DNA of 64,000 nt from CAWCUU01 sp963798855 (GCA_963798855.1 CAWCUU010000002.1:992001-1056000), one strand, 5' to 3'. Counted from the first letter of the stretch, positions 16,846-26,548 are shown. Numbers and translations are program-made. The notes: a model not told the origin generated them from the letters alone.

Positions 16846-18669
16846 ATGCGCATCGGCTACATCGACGGACCGCGGCTGAGGCGGGCCCTGATCGCGGGGT
16901 GCGAGTACGCGCAGACCGCACGCGCCGAGTTGAACCGGATCAACGTCTTCCCCGTGCCGGACGGCGACACGGGGACGAACCTCGCGCTGACCGTGCGCTC
17001 GATCATGCAGAAGCTGCACGACCTCAATGCCGGATCCGCGGCGGAAGTCGCGGCGGTCGCCGCGGAAGCCGGGGTCCTCGGCGCCCGCGGCAACTGCGGC
17101 ATGATCCTGTCCCACTATCTGCTGGGGCTCGCCGAGTCAATGGGACAGCGCGCGCGGCTCAGCGCGGTCGAGTTCGCGCGCGCGCTGCGCGGCGCCGTCG
17201 AGCACCTCACCCGCGCGCTCGAGCGCCCGGTCGAGGGCACGATGCTGACCGTGATGCGCGACGTCGCCGACGGAGCCGAGGAGGAGACGACCCGCGAGCA
17301 GAACGATTTCGCGGAGTTGATCGAGTCGATGCTCGCGCGTGCCCGCGAATCGCTCGCGCGGACGCCCGAGCTGCTGCCGGCGCTGAAACGCGCCGGCGTC
17401 GTGGACGCCGGCGCGAAGGGCTTCGTCGCGCTGCTCGAGGGCGTGGGGCGGCTGATCCGCGGCGAGCCGACGACGGCGGATCCGGACGGGGCGGCCGGGC
17501 CGCGCGACACCGCGGCGCCGCTGGCCGCAGGAGCGGTCGACTTCCCTGGGCCGGCCGAGCGTTACCGCTTCTGCACGGAAGTACTGGTGCGCGGACGGTC
17601 GCTGCCGACGGAGGAGACGGTGCGGGCCGGGCTCCGCGAGCTGGGCGACTCGCTGATCGTGATCCGCTCCGGCGAGGTGCTCAAGGTTCACGTGCACACG
17701 GACGAGCCGGAGCGCGTGTTCGCCTGGCTGCGTGCCACCGGCGAGGTCGTCACCCACAAGGCGGAGGACATGTCGGCCCAGCACGCCGCGGTGGGGCGAT
17801 CGTCGGCGGCGCACGTGGGGCTGGCGCGGCGGCCGGTGGGCGTGCTCACCGACTCCGCCTGCGATCTCCCGGACGAGGTGATTCGCGCCCACGGCATTCA
17901 GGTCGTTCCGCTCATGCTGCTCTTCGAGGAAGAGGTGCTGCGCGACCGCGTCGAGATCAGTTCCGCCGAGTTCGAGCAGCGCCTGGTCGCCGGCGCCCAT
18001 CCCACTACGTCGCAGCCGCCGCCGGCGGAGTTCGTGGAGGGGATACGCCGGGCTGCGGAAGACGCGGAGTCCATCATCGCGGTCCTGCTCGGCTCGACGC
18101 TGTCGGGCACGTTCGCCTCCGCCGAGGTCGCCGCGAAGCGCCTCGAGGGCGCGAGCGTGCACATGGTCGACTCGCTCGGCGCCTCGCTGCTGCAGGGCCT
18201 GCTTGTGCTGAAGGCGGCCGAGCTCGCCGAGCGGGCCATGCCGCCGGCCGAGATCGTGGCGGAGCTGCGGCGGATCCGCGCTCGCTCGGGCATCCTGTTC
18301 ACGGTCGAGTCGTTCGAGCGGCTGATCGCGTCGGGTCGGCTCGGTCGCGGAGCGGCGTGGCTCGGCACGATGCTCGGCGTCCGGCCGATCCTGTCGCTCA
18401 CGCAGACGGGCACGGTCGAGGTGGCCGCGCGCGCGCGAATCGCGGCCATCCAGCCGCGCATGCTCGATCTGCTGCGCGGGCGCGTCCCGCCGGGATCCGC
18501 CGTACGCTTCGGCGTCATCCACGTCGCCAATGCGCGTGTCGTGCCGGAGGTCTCCGCGGCGCTGCGCGCGACGTTCGGTGATGTCGAGATTCTCAGCTCG
18601 CCGGCGACGCCGGTGATCGCGACGCACATCGGCCCGGGTGCCTGGGGCGTCGCCTACATCGTGGAGTGA
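16846..18669 (+). CDS. DAK2-DegV fusion protein (FakA-FakB-like fatty acid kinase in one chain)
   Basis: This roughly 607-residue protein joins two parts that are usually separate. The N-terminal DAK2/DhaL-like kinase domain carries NVFPVPDGDTGTN (Asp39 and Asp41 bind Mg-ATP) and DAGAKGFVALLEG near residue 187. A FakA-like middle region with FCTEVLVRG follows. From about 325 the DegV/FakB domain contains LTDSACDLP, HPTTSQPPPAEF, LGSTLSGTF and ESFERLIASGRLGRG. In Firmicutes, FakB presents a fatty acid that FakA phosphorylates to acyl phosphate. A single-chain version suggests direct substrate hand-over. No strong Shine-Dalgarno is visible, and TTG 16810 is a less likely start. It opens a long operon. 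Confidence 0.85.
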   Translation: MRIGYIDGPRLRRALIAGCEYAQTARAELNRINVFPVPDGDTGTNLALTVRSIMQKLHDLNAGSAAEVAAVAAEAGVLGARGNCGMILSHYLLGLAESMGQRARLSAVEFARALRGAVEHLTRALERPVEGTMLTVMRDVADGAEEETTREQNDFAELIESMLARARESLARTPELLPALKRAGVVDAGAKGFVALLEGVGRLIRGEPTTADPDGAAGPRDTAAPLAAGAVDFPGPAERYRFCTEVLVRGRSLPTEETVRAGLRELGDSLIVIRSGEVLKVHVHTDEPERVFAWLRATGEVVTHKAEDMSAQHAAVGRSSAAHVGLARRPVGVLTDSACDLPDEVIRAHGIQVVPLMLLFEEEVLRDRVEISSAEFEQRLVAGAHPTTSQPPPAEFVEGIRRAAEDAESIIAVLLGSTLSGTFASAEVAAKRLEGASVHMVDSLGASLLQGLLVLKAAELAERAMPPAEIVAELRRIRARSGILFTVESFERLIASGRLGRGAAWLGTMLGVRPILSLTQTGTVEVAARARIAAIQPRMLDLLRGRVPPGSAVRFGVIHVANARVVPEVSAALRATFGDVEILSSPATPVIATHIGPGAWGVAYIVE

Positions 18670-18686
18670 TGGAAAGGCAGCTCGCC

Positions 18687-20510
18687 ATGCCGACCGACAG
18701 ACGCTCCGTGATCGCGCTGATCGCGCTCCTCGCCGTGGCCGGTGCCCCGCGGGGGCTGCACGCCTCCGTGCCCCAGCGGCCAGCCAGGCCACAGGCGCAG
18801 GTGCCGGCGCAGCCCACGACGGTGACGCCCGGCACTGCTTCCGTCGCAGTGGACTCCGTGCCGCCGGGCGCGCCGGTCGTGCTCGGACGTGACACGCTGC
18901 TTCAGGTGCGTACCCGCCTCGGCTCGTTCTCCGCGGCGGATCGGGCGGCGGCGGTGCAGGGACGGGTGCTATCGCTCGCGACCACCCCTGGCCGATTCGG
19001 CGCCAATGGCGTGGTCCACGCGGACTCCGCCGAGGGCGGCATGAACCTCGTCGCGGGCGACCTCATCATCATGACCGTCACGGATGCCGATGCCGCGGCG
19101 GTCGGCGCGAGCCGTGACTCGCTGGCGGCGGCGTACGCCGCGACGCTCCAGCGGGCGCTACGCGAGCGAGCGGAGGCGGTGAGCGTCAAGGCGCTGGTGC
19201 TCGGCGTGCTGTATACGCTCATCGCGACCGGCGTGCTGATCCTGATCCTGCGCCTGTTCGCGAACGCGTTCCCGCGCTTCTACCGGCTGATCAGCATGTG
19301 GCGGCGTACGCGACTGCGCTCCGTTCGGATCCAGAAGCTGGAGCTGGTGTCGGCGGACCGGATCGCGGACGCTCTGATCCTGATCGCCCGTGCGGTGCGG
19401 ATCGCGGCCACCGTGCTGTTGCTGTACTTCTACCTGCCGCTAGTCCTCAGCTTCTTCCCGTGGACGCAGGAGCTGGCGGCGCACCTCGTCGGGTACGTGT
19501 GGACCCCGATCGTCGGCGTCGGCCAGGCGATCGGTAGTTATCTGCCGGATCTCTTCATCATCGCGGTCATCGTCGTCGTCACGTACTACGTCCTGAAGCT
19601 CGTCAAGCTCTTTTTCGACGGGATCGGCCGCGGCTCCATCACGTTCGAGACCTTCTATGCGGACTGGGCCGCGCCGACCTACAAGATCGTCCGCTTCCTG
19701 ATCATCGCCTTCGCACTCATCCTGACCTGGCCGTACCTGCCGAAGAGCGGGTCCGAGGGCTTCAAGGGCGTCTCCGTGTTCCTCGGCGCGCTGCTTACCT
19801 TCGGCTCCGCGTCGGCGATCGCGAACGTCGTGGGCGGCGTCGTGATGATCTACATGCGCCCGTTCCAGGTCGGCGACCGGGTGAAGATCGCGGACACCAT
19901 CGGCGACGTCGTCGAGAAGAACCTGCTCGTGACCCGCGTACGCACCATCAAGAACGTGGACGTGACCGTGCCGAACTCGATGGTGCTCGGCAGCCACATC
20001 ATCAACTTCAGCTCGACCGTGAAGGAGGGCGGGCTGATCCTGAACACGAGCGTGACCATCGGCTACGACGCGCCGTGGCGGGACGTGCATGCGGCGCTGA
20101 TCGACGCCGCGGCGAGGACCGGCGGCGTGCTGAAGGAGCCGCACCCATTCGTGCTGCAGACCGCGCTGAGCGACTTCTACGTCGCGTACGAGCTGAACGC
20201 GTACACGGATCAGCCCAACCGTATGGCCGTCACCTACTCCGAGCTGCACCAGAACATCCAGGACGCGTTCGTCGACGCGGGCATCGAGATCATGTCGCCT
20301 CACTACGAGGCTCTGCGTGATGGCAATGCGCTGGCCATGCCGGCCGCGACCCTGCCTCCCTCGTACGAGCCGCCCTCCTTCCGCGTCTCCGTGCCAGGGC
20401 TTTCCGGCGATGGCCGTGCGGCGTCGGCGCGAAAGCCCCCGGGGGCCGGGGCGGGGAGCGAAGCTGAGCCACAGCTCGAGCTCGAGCCGGAGCCTCGACC
20501 CGGCCGATGA
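18687..20510 (+). CDS. MscS-family mechanosensitive channel with signal peptide and periplasmic N-domain
   Basis: This roughly 607-residue protein has a signal peptide ending near GLHA, a periplasmic region of about 140 residues, several transmembrane helices (about residues 165-350), then the MscS core. The pore helix is seen in LLTFGSASAIANVVGG, followed by MRPFQVGDRVKI, which opens the cytoplasmic beta domain. The C-terminal 60 residues are Pro/Glu-rich. The family releases solutes on hypo-osmotic shock. Three in-frame starts are possible; ATG 18687 is preferred because it gives a clean signal peptide and follows GGAAAGG. GTG 18666 and ATG 18669 overlap the previous stop. Confidence 0.87.
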   Translation: MPTDRRSVIALIALLAVAGAPRGLHASVPQRPARPQAQVPAQPTTVTPGTASVAVDSVPPGAPVVLGRDTLLQVRTRLGSFSAADRAAAVQGRVLSLATTPGRFGANGVVHADSAEGGMNLVAGDLIIMTVTDADAAAVGASRDSLAAAYAATLQRALRERAEAVSVKALVLGVLYTLIATGVLILILRLFANAFPRFYRLISMWRRTRLRSVRIQKLELVSADRIADALILIARAVRIAATVLLLYFYLPLVLSFFPWTQELAAHLVGYVWTPIVGVGQAIGSYLPDLFIIAVIVVVTYYVLKLVKLFFDGIGRGSITFETFYADWAAPTYKIVRFLIIAFALILTWPYLPKSGSEGFKGVSVFLGALLTFGSASAIANVVGGVVMIYMRPFQVGDRVKIADTIGDVVEKNLLVTRVRTIKNVDVTVPNSMVLGSHIINFSSTVKEGGLILNTSVTIGYDAPWRDVHAALIDAAARTGGVLKEPHPFVLQTALSDFYVAYELNAYTDQPNRMAVTYSELHQNIQDAFVDAGIEIMSPHYEALRDGNALAMPAATLPPSYEPPSFRVSVPGLSGDGRAASARKPPGAGAGSEAEPQLELEPEPRPGR

Positions 20511-20890
20511 CCTATCTTCTGATCGCCGTCGGCGGCGCGCTCGGTGCCCTCGGCCGCTACAGCGCGGCCGGCTGGGTCCACACCTGGGCCGGCGACGCGT
20601 ACCCGTGGGGTACGCTGCTCGTGAACGTGGTCGGCGCTGCGATGCTGGGGCTGTTCTACCGGACCGCGGAAGCGCTGCTCGTTTCGCCCGGCACCCGCGC
20701 GTTCGTCGCGATCGGCTTCCTGGGCGCGTTCACGACGTTCAGCACTTTCAGCTACGAGGCCGCGGCGCTGCTCCAGGACGGGGAATGGGGTGCGGCGGCA
20801 TTGTACTCGCTGGGCAGCGTGGCGCTCGGGCTCGTCGGCGTGTTCTTCGGCTTCTGGCTGGCTTCTCTAGCTCTGCGAACGGGGGGGTGA
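20507..20890 (+). CDS. crcB: fluoride channel (Fluc/CrcB)
   Basis: This 127-residue four-helix membrane protein works as a dimer to export fluoride. Signature motifs are visible: GGALGALGRY at the N-terminus, GTLLVNVVG near residue 35, and GFLGAFTTFSTFSYE near 72, which carries the phenylalanine-box and Na-site residues. The start overlaps the mscS stop by ATGA, so it is co-translated within an operon, and there is no room for a fluoride riboswitch directly upstream. Confidence 0.94.
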   Translation: MTYLLIAVGGALGALGRYSAAGWVHTWAGDAYPWGTLLVNVVGAAMLGLFYRTAEALLVSPGTRAFVAIGFLGAFTTFSTFSYEAAALLQDGEWGAAALYSLGSVALGLVGVFFGFWLASLALRTGG

Positions 20891-20891
20891 C

Positions 20892-21302
20892 GTGACGCAC
20901 CGGTTCCGGGGCGAGCGCACGCTGATGCGCATCTTCATCGGGGAGAGCGACCGCGCGGAGGAGGGGCCGCATCGCGGCAAGGCGCTCTACGAGGCGCTCC
21001 TGCTCACACTGCGCGAGCGCGGGTGCGCGGGCGCGACGATTCTGCGCGGCATCGCCGGCTTCGGCGCGAGCGCACGGCTGCACACGGACCGCATCCTAAG
21101 GCTGTCGCTGGACCTGCCGATCGTGATCGAAGTGGTCGAGACGGAGGACCGCATCCAGGAGCTGCTGCCGGAGCTGGAGCCGATGATCGGCGGCGGGCTC
21201 GTCACGCTCGAACGGGCGCGCGTGATCCTCTACCGGTCCGGTGAGGAGGCCACGGACGAGCGCGGGCGGCATCGCATCGAGGGGCTGGAGGAAGAGCCTT
21301 GA
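20892..21302 (+). CDS. DUF190 family protein (CrcB-associated)
   Basis: This 136-residue soluble protein of the DUF190 family has LMRIFIGESDRAEEGPHRGKALYEALL near the N-terminus, RGIAGFGASARLH in the middle, and LPIVIEVVETEDRI after it. This is the PII-like fold seen in many CrcB-linked proteins. The start is GTG, two bases after the crcB stop. Linkage with crcB suggests a role in fluoride handling or regulation of the channel; no activity is proven for the family. Confidence 0.86.
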   Translation: MTHRFRGERTLMRIFIGESDRAEEGPHRGKALYEALLLTLRERGCAGATILRGIAGFGASARLHTDRILRLSLDLPIVIEVVETEDRIQELLPELEPMIGGGLVTLERARVILYRSGEEATDERGRHRIEGLEEEP

Positions 21303-22345
21303 GCGACGTGCGCCGCGTCGCCGTGGTTCAGGCTTCGCCCCGTCCGTTTCGGCGAGAGGCCGCCCTCGAAGAGGTCGCGCGGCTCGCGGCCGAGGCCGCG
21401 GCGGGTGGCGCTCGGCTCGCGCTCTTTCCCGAGGCGTTCGTCCCCGCGTACCCGTGGGGGCTGATCTTCGGGACGCGGGTGGGTGGGCGCACGGACGTCG
21501 GTCGCAGCATGTTCGCCCGCTACTGGGACAACTCCGTTGTCGTGCCCTTCGACCGCGCGGCGGCGACGACGACGTCCGGCGACCCCGCGGTGCGGGCATT
21601 CCACCACCTCGCCGCCGCGGCGCGCGATGCCGGGATCCACCTCGCCGTCGGCATCATCGAGCGGGACGCCGATTTTTCCGGTGGCACGCTGTTCTGCACA
21701 CTGCTCCACTTCGGCCCGGACGGGCGGCTGCTCGGCCGGCACCGCAAGCTGAAGCCGACGGCCGCGGAGCGCCTGATCTGGGGCGAGGGCGATGGCAGCA
21801 CGCTGCCGGTCGTCGAGACGGAGCTCGGCCGCGTCGGCGGTCTGATCTGCTGGGAGAACTACATGCCGCTGGCGCGCACCGCGATGTACGCGAAAGGCGT
21901 GCAGGTCTACCTCGCCCCGACCGCGGACGCGCGCGACACCTGGCAGGCGACGCTGCGTCACATCGCCTGCGAGGGCCGTTGCTTCGTGCTCGGCTGCAAC
22001 CAGTATGTGACGCGGGACATGTATCCGCCCGATCTGCCGGGGATCGAGGAGCTCGACGGCGCTCCGGAGGTGCTCTGCCGCGGCGGCAGCGCGATCGTCG
22101 GACCGCTCGGCGAAGAGCTCGCGGGTCCGCTCTACGGCCGCCCCGGCATCCTCTACGCCGACCTGGATCCGCAGGCTCTGGCACGGGCGAAGTTCGACTT
22201 CAATGTCGTCGGGCATTACGCTCGACCCAATGTGTTCCGGCTGCGCGTGAACGAGCGGCGGTCCGCTCCGGTCGAGCGACGGAGCGGGGCAAGCGCGCAC
22301 TCGGAGCCGGGCGGAGAACGGTCGGAGGGAAGGGTGAGACGATGA
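21299..22345 (+). CDS. nitrilase/aliphatic amidase family hydrolase
   Basis: This 348-residue carbon-nitrogen hydrolase has the Glu-Lys-Cys triad: Glu in LFPEAF near residue 43, Lys in HRKLKPT near 130, and Cys in ICWENYMP near 163. The stretch HIACEGRCFVLGCNQY and the length match true nitrilases, which convert nitriles to acids and ammonia, more than short amidases. The last 35 residues are charged and not conserved. The start is TTG, overlapping the DUF190 stop as TTGA and preceded by GGAGG. The role in this operon is unclear. Confidence 0.87.
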   Translation: MSDVRRVAVVQASPRPFRREAALEEVARLAAEAAAGGARLALFPEAFVPAYPWGLIFGTRVGGRTDVGRSMFARYWDNSVVVPFDRAAATTTSGDPAVRAFHHLAAAARDAGIHLAVGIIERDADFSGGTLFCTLLHFGPDGRLLGRHRKLKPTAAERLIWGEGDGSTLPVVETELGRVGGLICWENYMPLARTAMYAKGVQVYLAPTADARDTWQATLRHIACEGRCFVLGCNQYVTRDMYPPDLPGIEELDGAPEVLCRGGSAIVGPLGEELAGPLYGRPGILYADLDPQALARAKFDFNVVGHYARPNVFRLRVNERRSAPVERRSGASAHSEPGGERSEGRVRR

Positions 22346-23115
22346 ACCGGATCACGGGACAGTGGGCGCTGCTGACGGGGGCATCGGCCGGGATCGGTGA
22401 GGCGTGCGCGAGGCGGCTCGCGGCCGAAGGCGTGAGCCTGGTGCTGTGGTCCCGTCGCCTCGGACGGCTCGAAGCGATGCGCGAGGACCTGGCGGAAACC
22501 GACATCGATGTGCGCGTCGATGAAGTCAATGTGCGCGACCGCGACGCAGTCGGTGCGGCCGTCCGGGCGATCGAGAAAGCCGACATCGAGCTCGACATTC
22601 TGATCAACAACGCCGGTCTAGCCTCCGGACTCGACCCCGTGCACAGCGGGGACGCCGAGGACTGGGACCGGATGATCGACACGAACGTGAAGGGGCTGCT
22701 GAACGTGTCGCGGGCCGTGCTGCCCGGCATGATCCGGCGCGACAGAGGCCACGTCGTGAACATCGGCAGCACCGCCGGCCGCTGGGTCTACCCGTCCGGC
22801 AACGTCTACAACGCGACGAAGTTCGCGGTCCGTGCGTTGAACGAGGGGATGAGCCTCGACCTGGTCGACACATCGATTCGGGTCTCCGCCGTCAATCCTG
22901 GCGCTGTAGAGACGGAGTTCTCCGTCGTGCGCTTCCACGGCGACGAGGAGCGCGCGGCCGGCGTCTACCGCGGATACACGCCGCTCGACCCCGACGACAT
23001 CGCGGATGCCGTCGCCTACGTGCTGAACACGCCGCCGCACGTGAACATATTCGAGATGTACGTGCTGCCGTCGGCGCAACGAAACGGCGTCACCTTCCGG
23101 AAAGAGGACGGTTGA
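22342..23115 (+). CDS. short-chain dehydrogenase (YdfG-like)
   Basis: This 257-residue SDR has the motif TGASAGIGEA, the NNAGLA loop, the catalytic Ser in NIGSTAG, and YNATK as the Tyr-Lys pair. NPGAVETEFSVVRFHGD is characteristic of the YdfG 3-hydroxy-acid dehydrogenase group (L-allo-threonine/serine dehydrogenases, NADP-dependent). The ATG overlaps the nitrilase stop as ATGA, and its own stop overlaps the next start as TTGA. Confidence 0.88.
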   Translation: MNRITGQWALLTGASAGIGEACARRLAAEGVSLVLWSRRLGRLEAMREDLAETDIDVRVDEVNVRDRDAVGAAVRAIEKADIELDILINNAGLASGLDPVHSGDAEDWDRMIDTNVKGLLNVSRAVLPGMIRRDRGHVVNIGSTAGRWVYPSGNVYNATKFAVRALNEGMSLDLVDTSIRVSAVNPGAVETEFSVVRFHGDEERAAGVYRGYTPLDPDDIADAVAYVLNTPPHVNIFEMYVLPSAQRNGVTFRKEDG

Positions 23116-24419
23116 AGCTTCGCCATCGAACGCGCGTCGCCGCCCTCCTCGCGCTCCTGCAGCTCGGCTCCGCTGCCGGCTCCGAGACCCTTGCGCAGAC
23201 CGGCCGCCCGCAGGCGCCGACCCCCGGCTCCGCCGGGCGGGGACGCGAGTCCGGCGCAGATCTCACGATCTACCTGCTGACGATGGGCCCCGGCGATGCC
23301 GTCTGGGAGCGCTTCGGTCACGACGCGATCCTCGTCCACGATCCGGTCGCCGGAACGGACATCGCCTACAACTACGGGATGTTCGACTTCAATGCGCCCC
23401 ACTTCTACAGCAACTTCGTCCAGGGCCGGATGATGTACTGGATGGAGGGCGATCCCCTCGCCTGGATCCTGCCCATCTATCGCCAGGAGAACCGCACGGT
23501 GTGGGCGCAGGAGTTGAGCCTCACACCCCCGCAGCGACTGGAGCTGAAGCGATTCCTGGAGTGGAACGCGCGACCGGAAAACCGCTTCTACCGCTACGAC
23601 CCCTTCCGGGACAACTGCACCACGAGGGTGCGTGATGCGATCGACCGTGCGCTCGGCGGCGTGATCCGTCGCGCGACGGAGAGCGAGCCGTCCGGCACGA
23701 CCTACCGCTGGCACACCCGGATCCTGATGGAGCCGCAGCCCGCGGCGTATTCCGGGATCGAGCTCGGCCTCGGCGAGCCGACCGACGACGAGATCACCGT
23801 CTGGGAGGAGATGTTCCTGCCGATGCAGCTGATGGAGCAGCTGCGCGACATCGAGGTCACGGGACCCGACGGCAGGGCGGCGCCCCTCGTGAAGCGCGAG
23901 CTCACGCTGCTCCCGTCCGACCGGCCACCGCTGCCCTCGCGGCCACCGACGCGCTGGCCCTTCTATCTCGCGATCGGCATCGGCCTCGGGCTCGCCCTCG
24001 CGCTGACGGGCGCCTCGGCTGCGGCCACCCGCGTGGGACGATTCGCTTTCACCGTGCTCGGCACCGGATGGGCTGCGTTCGTCGGGATCTTCGGCTGCGT
24101 GCTCGTGTTCCTCTGGGGCTTCACCGACCACTGGGCCACGTACTCGAACGAGAACGTGCTGCAGTTCGGGCCCCTTTCGCTCGCGCTCGTCCCGCTGCTG
24201 CCGCTCTTCGCGCTCGGCCGCGCGCGCAGCGCGACGACGCTCGCCGCCGCCGTCGTCGCTGGCCTCGCGGTCATCGGCTTCGCGATGCAGCCGCTGCCCG
24301 GCCTGGACCAGGTGAACGGTGAGATCATCGCGCTGGCGCTGCCCGCGCACGTCGGGCTCCTGGTCGGAGTGCTGGCGATCCGTCGTCGAGCGGCTCCCGT
24401 ACCGGATGGGGACACATGA
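23112..24419 (+). CDS. DUF4105 (Lnb-like periplasmic) protein with C-terminal membrane helices
   Basis: This 435-residue protein has a signal peptide (N-terminal 30 residues), a DUF4105 domain (about 50-270) and four hydrophobic segments at the C-terminus (about 278-425). Family hallmarks are LLTMGPGDAVWERFGHDAI, NYGMFDF and the presumed catalytic Cys in YDPFRDNCTTRVRD. The family is suspected to contain cysteine hydrolases acting on lipids or envelope polymers, so a periplasmic domain anchored in the inner membrane is likely. TTG start overlapping the previous stop. Confidence 0.83.
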   Translation: MKLRHRTRVAALLALLQLGSAAGSETLAQTGRPQAPTPGSAGRGRESGADLTIYLLTMGPGDAVWERFGHDAILVHDPVAGTDIAYNYGMFDFNAPHFYSNFVQGRMMYWMEGDPLAWILPIYRQENRTVWAQELSLTPPQRLELKRFLEWNARPENRFYRYDPFRDNCTTRVRDAIDRALGGVIRRATESEPSGTTYRWHTRILMEPQPAAYSGIELGLGEPTDDEITVWEEMFLPMQLMEQLRDIEVTGPDGRAAPLVKRELTLLPSDRPPLPSRPPTRWPFYLAIGIGLGLALALTGASAAATRVGRFAFTVLGTGWAAFVGIFGCVLVFLWGFTDHWATYSNENVLQFGPLSLALVPLLPLFALGRARSATTLAAAVVAGLAVIGFAMQPLPGLDQVNGEIIALALPAHVGLLVGVLAIRRRAAPVPDGDT

Positions 24420-26548
24420 GGATCGCGCTCCGCAACGCGCTGGTGGCCGCGCTGCTCGCCTCCGCTTCCGCCTTGGTGGGCCAGCAGCCACGAACGGCGC
24501 CCGCCGCCCCGCCTGCCGCCGCCCCGATCCCGCTGATCCCGCAGCCCCGCGAGCTCACCCCGCTCGGCGCCGTGCCGTTGAGGCGGGGAGTGCACGTCGT
24601 CGCGCCGACGAGCGCCGACGACCAGTTCGCCATCGACGATCTGCAGGAGGCGCTGCGGGAGAGGCAGATTCTGGTCTCACCCCGTCCGATCGAGGGGGCG
24701 GTGCGCGTCGCGGTGCACCGGCTGGATACCCCGGCGGGACAGGCGGTCCTCCGGTCGGCCCGGCTCGAGCTACCCGCCGCGAGGCGTGACGAGGGCTATG
24801 TGCTCGTCGTGGAGCGGGGTCGCGCGGATGTCGTCGCGGCGACCGCGGCCGGGATCTTCTATGGCGTGCAGACGCTGAAGCAGCTGGTGACCGGAGCGGC
24901 CGACGACGCGGTGCTGCACGGAGCGCGGATCCGGGACTGGCCGACGATGCGCTGGCGCGGGCTGCACGACGACCTCTCGCGCGGGCCGGTGCCGACGCTC
25001 GACTTCCAGAAGAAGCAGATCCGCACCTTCGCGGCGTACAAGCTCAACGTGTACTCGCCGTATTACGAGCACACGCTCGAGTACCCGTCGAATCCGCTCA
25101 TCGCGCCGCCGGGTGGAGCGATGACGGCCGAGCAGGTGAAGGAGCTGGTCGCATATGCGCGGCGCTACCACGTGACCGTCGTGCCGGAGCAGGAGGCGTT
25201 CGGTCACCTACATCACGTGCTGACGAGCCAGCTCTACGCGCCGCTCGGCGAAACGCCGCACGGCCACGTGCTCGCGCCTGGCGACACCGGGTCGCTCGCG
25301 CTGATCGCTGAGATGTTCGCCCACATCGACTCGCTCTTTCCCGGGCCGTTCATGCACATCGGCGCGGACGAAACGTTCGAGCTGGGCCGCGGTCGCACCG
25401 AGGAGAGGGTGAAGGCCCAGGGGCTGGGCCCCGTGTACCTCGATTTCCTGAAGAGGGTCGAAGTCCGGCTGCGGCCGCTCGGCAAGAAGCTGCTCTTTTG
25501 GGGCGACGTCGCCATGAACGAGCCGAAGCTCGTGCGCACGCTGCCGAAGGACCTGATCGCCGTGCCGTGGGTCTACTCCGCGGAGCAATCTTTCGATCGC
25601 TTCATCAAGCCGTTCCGGGACGCCGGCATGCAGGTGTGGGTCGCGCCGGGCGTCAGTGGCTGGAACCGGATCTGGCCGGACTTCGCGGTCGCGCTTCCGA
25701 ACATCCAGGGCTTCGCACGCGACGGCCAGCGGCTCGGGGCGGTCGGGCTGCTGAATACGACGTGGGACGACGACGGCGAGGCGTTGTTCAATGAAACGTG
25801 GTACGGCGTCCTCTTCGGCGCCGCCGCGGCGTGGCAGCCGGGAGAGAGCGACACGACGGCCTTCCAGCTTGCCTACGGTCCCGTGTTTCACGGCGACGCG
25901 ACGGGCGCGATCGACTCCGCACAGATGCGCCTCGCGGCGGCGCACCGACTTCTGCTCCGCGCGCACGTCGGCGACGCGAGCGACTACCTCTTCTGGCTCG
26001 ACCCGTGGAGCGTGGACGGCCGGCGCACGACGGAGCAGATCCTGCCCGTGGCGGACTCGCTGCGGTTGCTCGCCGAGCGCGCGCTGGTCGACATCGCCCG
26101 TGCCCGCGAGCAGCCCCTGCGGGAGAGCGACGCGCTCAATGCGCTGGAACTAGGCGCCCGACGCGTCGACTTCCTCGGCATGAAGTACCAGCTCGCGGAG
26201 GAGATCGCCGGCGCCTATGCCGCCGCGCGCGACGCGGCCGACGGAAAGCAGAAGGGCGTCTCCGCCGGCCGCTACCTCGGCGACATCTCCGGAATCAATG
26301 GCCGGATGCAGGACATCCGCGACGGCTACACCCTGCTGCGCGACGCGTACGAGGCGGCCTGGCTGCGCGAGAACCGACCCTACTGGCTGCACAACGTGCT
26401 CGCCCGCTACGACCTCGCCACGCAACGCTGGCTGGGCAGGATCGACCGCTTCGAGTCCGCGCGGCAGCAGTGGTACCGCACGCATACGCTGCCGACGGCC
26501 GAGAGCCTCGGCATCCCCGTGCCCATCGGCGGAAGAACGACCTCCTGA
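24416..26548 (+). CDS. secreted beta-N-acetylhexosaminidase (GH20)
   Basis: This 710-residue protein has a signal peptide (LVAALLASASALVG), a GH20b-like alpha/beta domain, and the GH20 barrel. The catalytic pair Asp318-Glu319 is visible in HIGADETF. The enzyme removes terminal GlcNAc or GalNAc by substrate-assisted catalysis, here in the periplasm or outside. The C-terminal 170 residues (after about 540) are an extra helical region, longer than minimal GH20 enzymes. It is the last gene of the overlapping operon that begins at 16846. Peptidoglycan fragments or chitin oligomers are plausible substrates. Confidence 0.9.
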   Translation: MRIALRNALVAALLASASALVGQQPRTAPAAPPAAAPIPLIPQPRELTPLGAVPLRRGVHVVAPTSADDQFAIDDLQEALRERQILVSPRPIEGAVRVAVHRLDTPAGQAVLRSARLELPAARRDEGYVLVVERGRADVVAATAAGIFYGVQTLKQLVTGAADDAVLHGARIRDWPTMRWRGLHDDLSRGPVPTLDFQKKQIRTFAAYKLNVYSPYYEHTLEYPSNPLIAPPGGAMTAEQVKELVAYARRYHVTVVPEQEAFGHLHHVLTSQLYAPLGETPHGHVLAPGDTGSLALIAEMFAHIDSLFPGPFMHIGADETFELGRGRTEERVKAQGLGPVYLDFLKRVEVRLRPLGKKLLFWGDVAMNEPKLVRTLPKDLIAVPWVYSAEQSFDRFIKPFRDAGMQVWVAPGVSGWNRIWPDFAVALPNIQGFARDGQRLGAVGLLNTTWDDDGEALFNETWYGVLFGAAAAWQPGESDTTAFQLAYGPVFHGDATGAIDSAQMRLAAAHRLLLRAHVGDASDYLFWLDPWSVDGRRTTEQILPVADSLRLLAERALVDIARAREQPLRESDALNALELGARRVDFLGMKYQLAEEIAGAYAAARDAADGKQKGVSAGRYLGDISGINGRMQDIRDGYTLLRDAYEAAWLRENRPYWLHNVLARYDLATQRWLGRIDRFESARQQWYRTHTLPTAESLGIPVPIGGRTTS

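Noticed and set aside
20511..20520. Fluoride riboswitch before crcB
   Set aside because: crcB overlaps mscS by four bases, so no leader exists there; the operon leader near 16752-16845 shows no convincing crcB-motif fold by eye.
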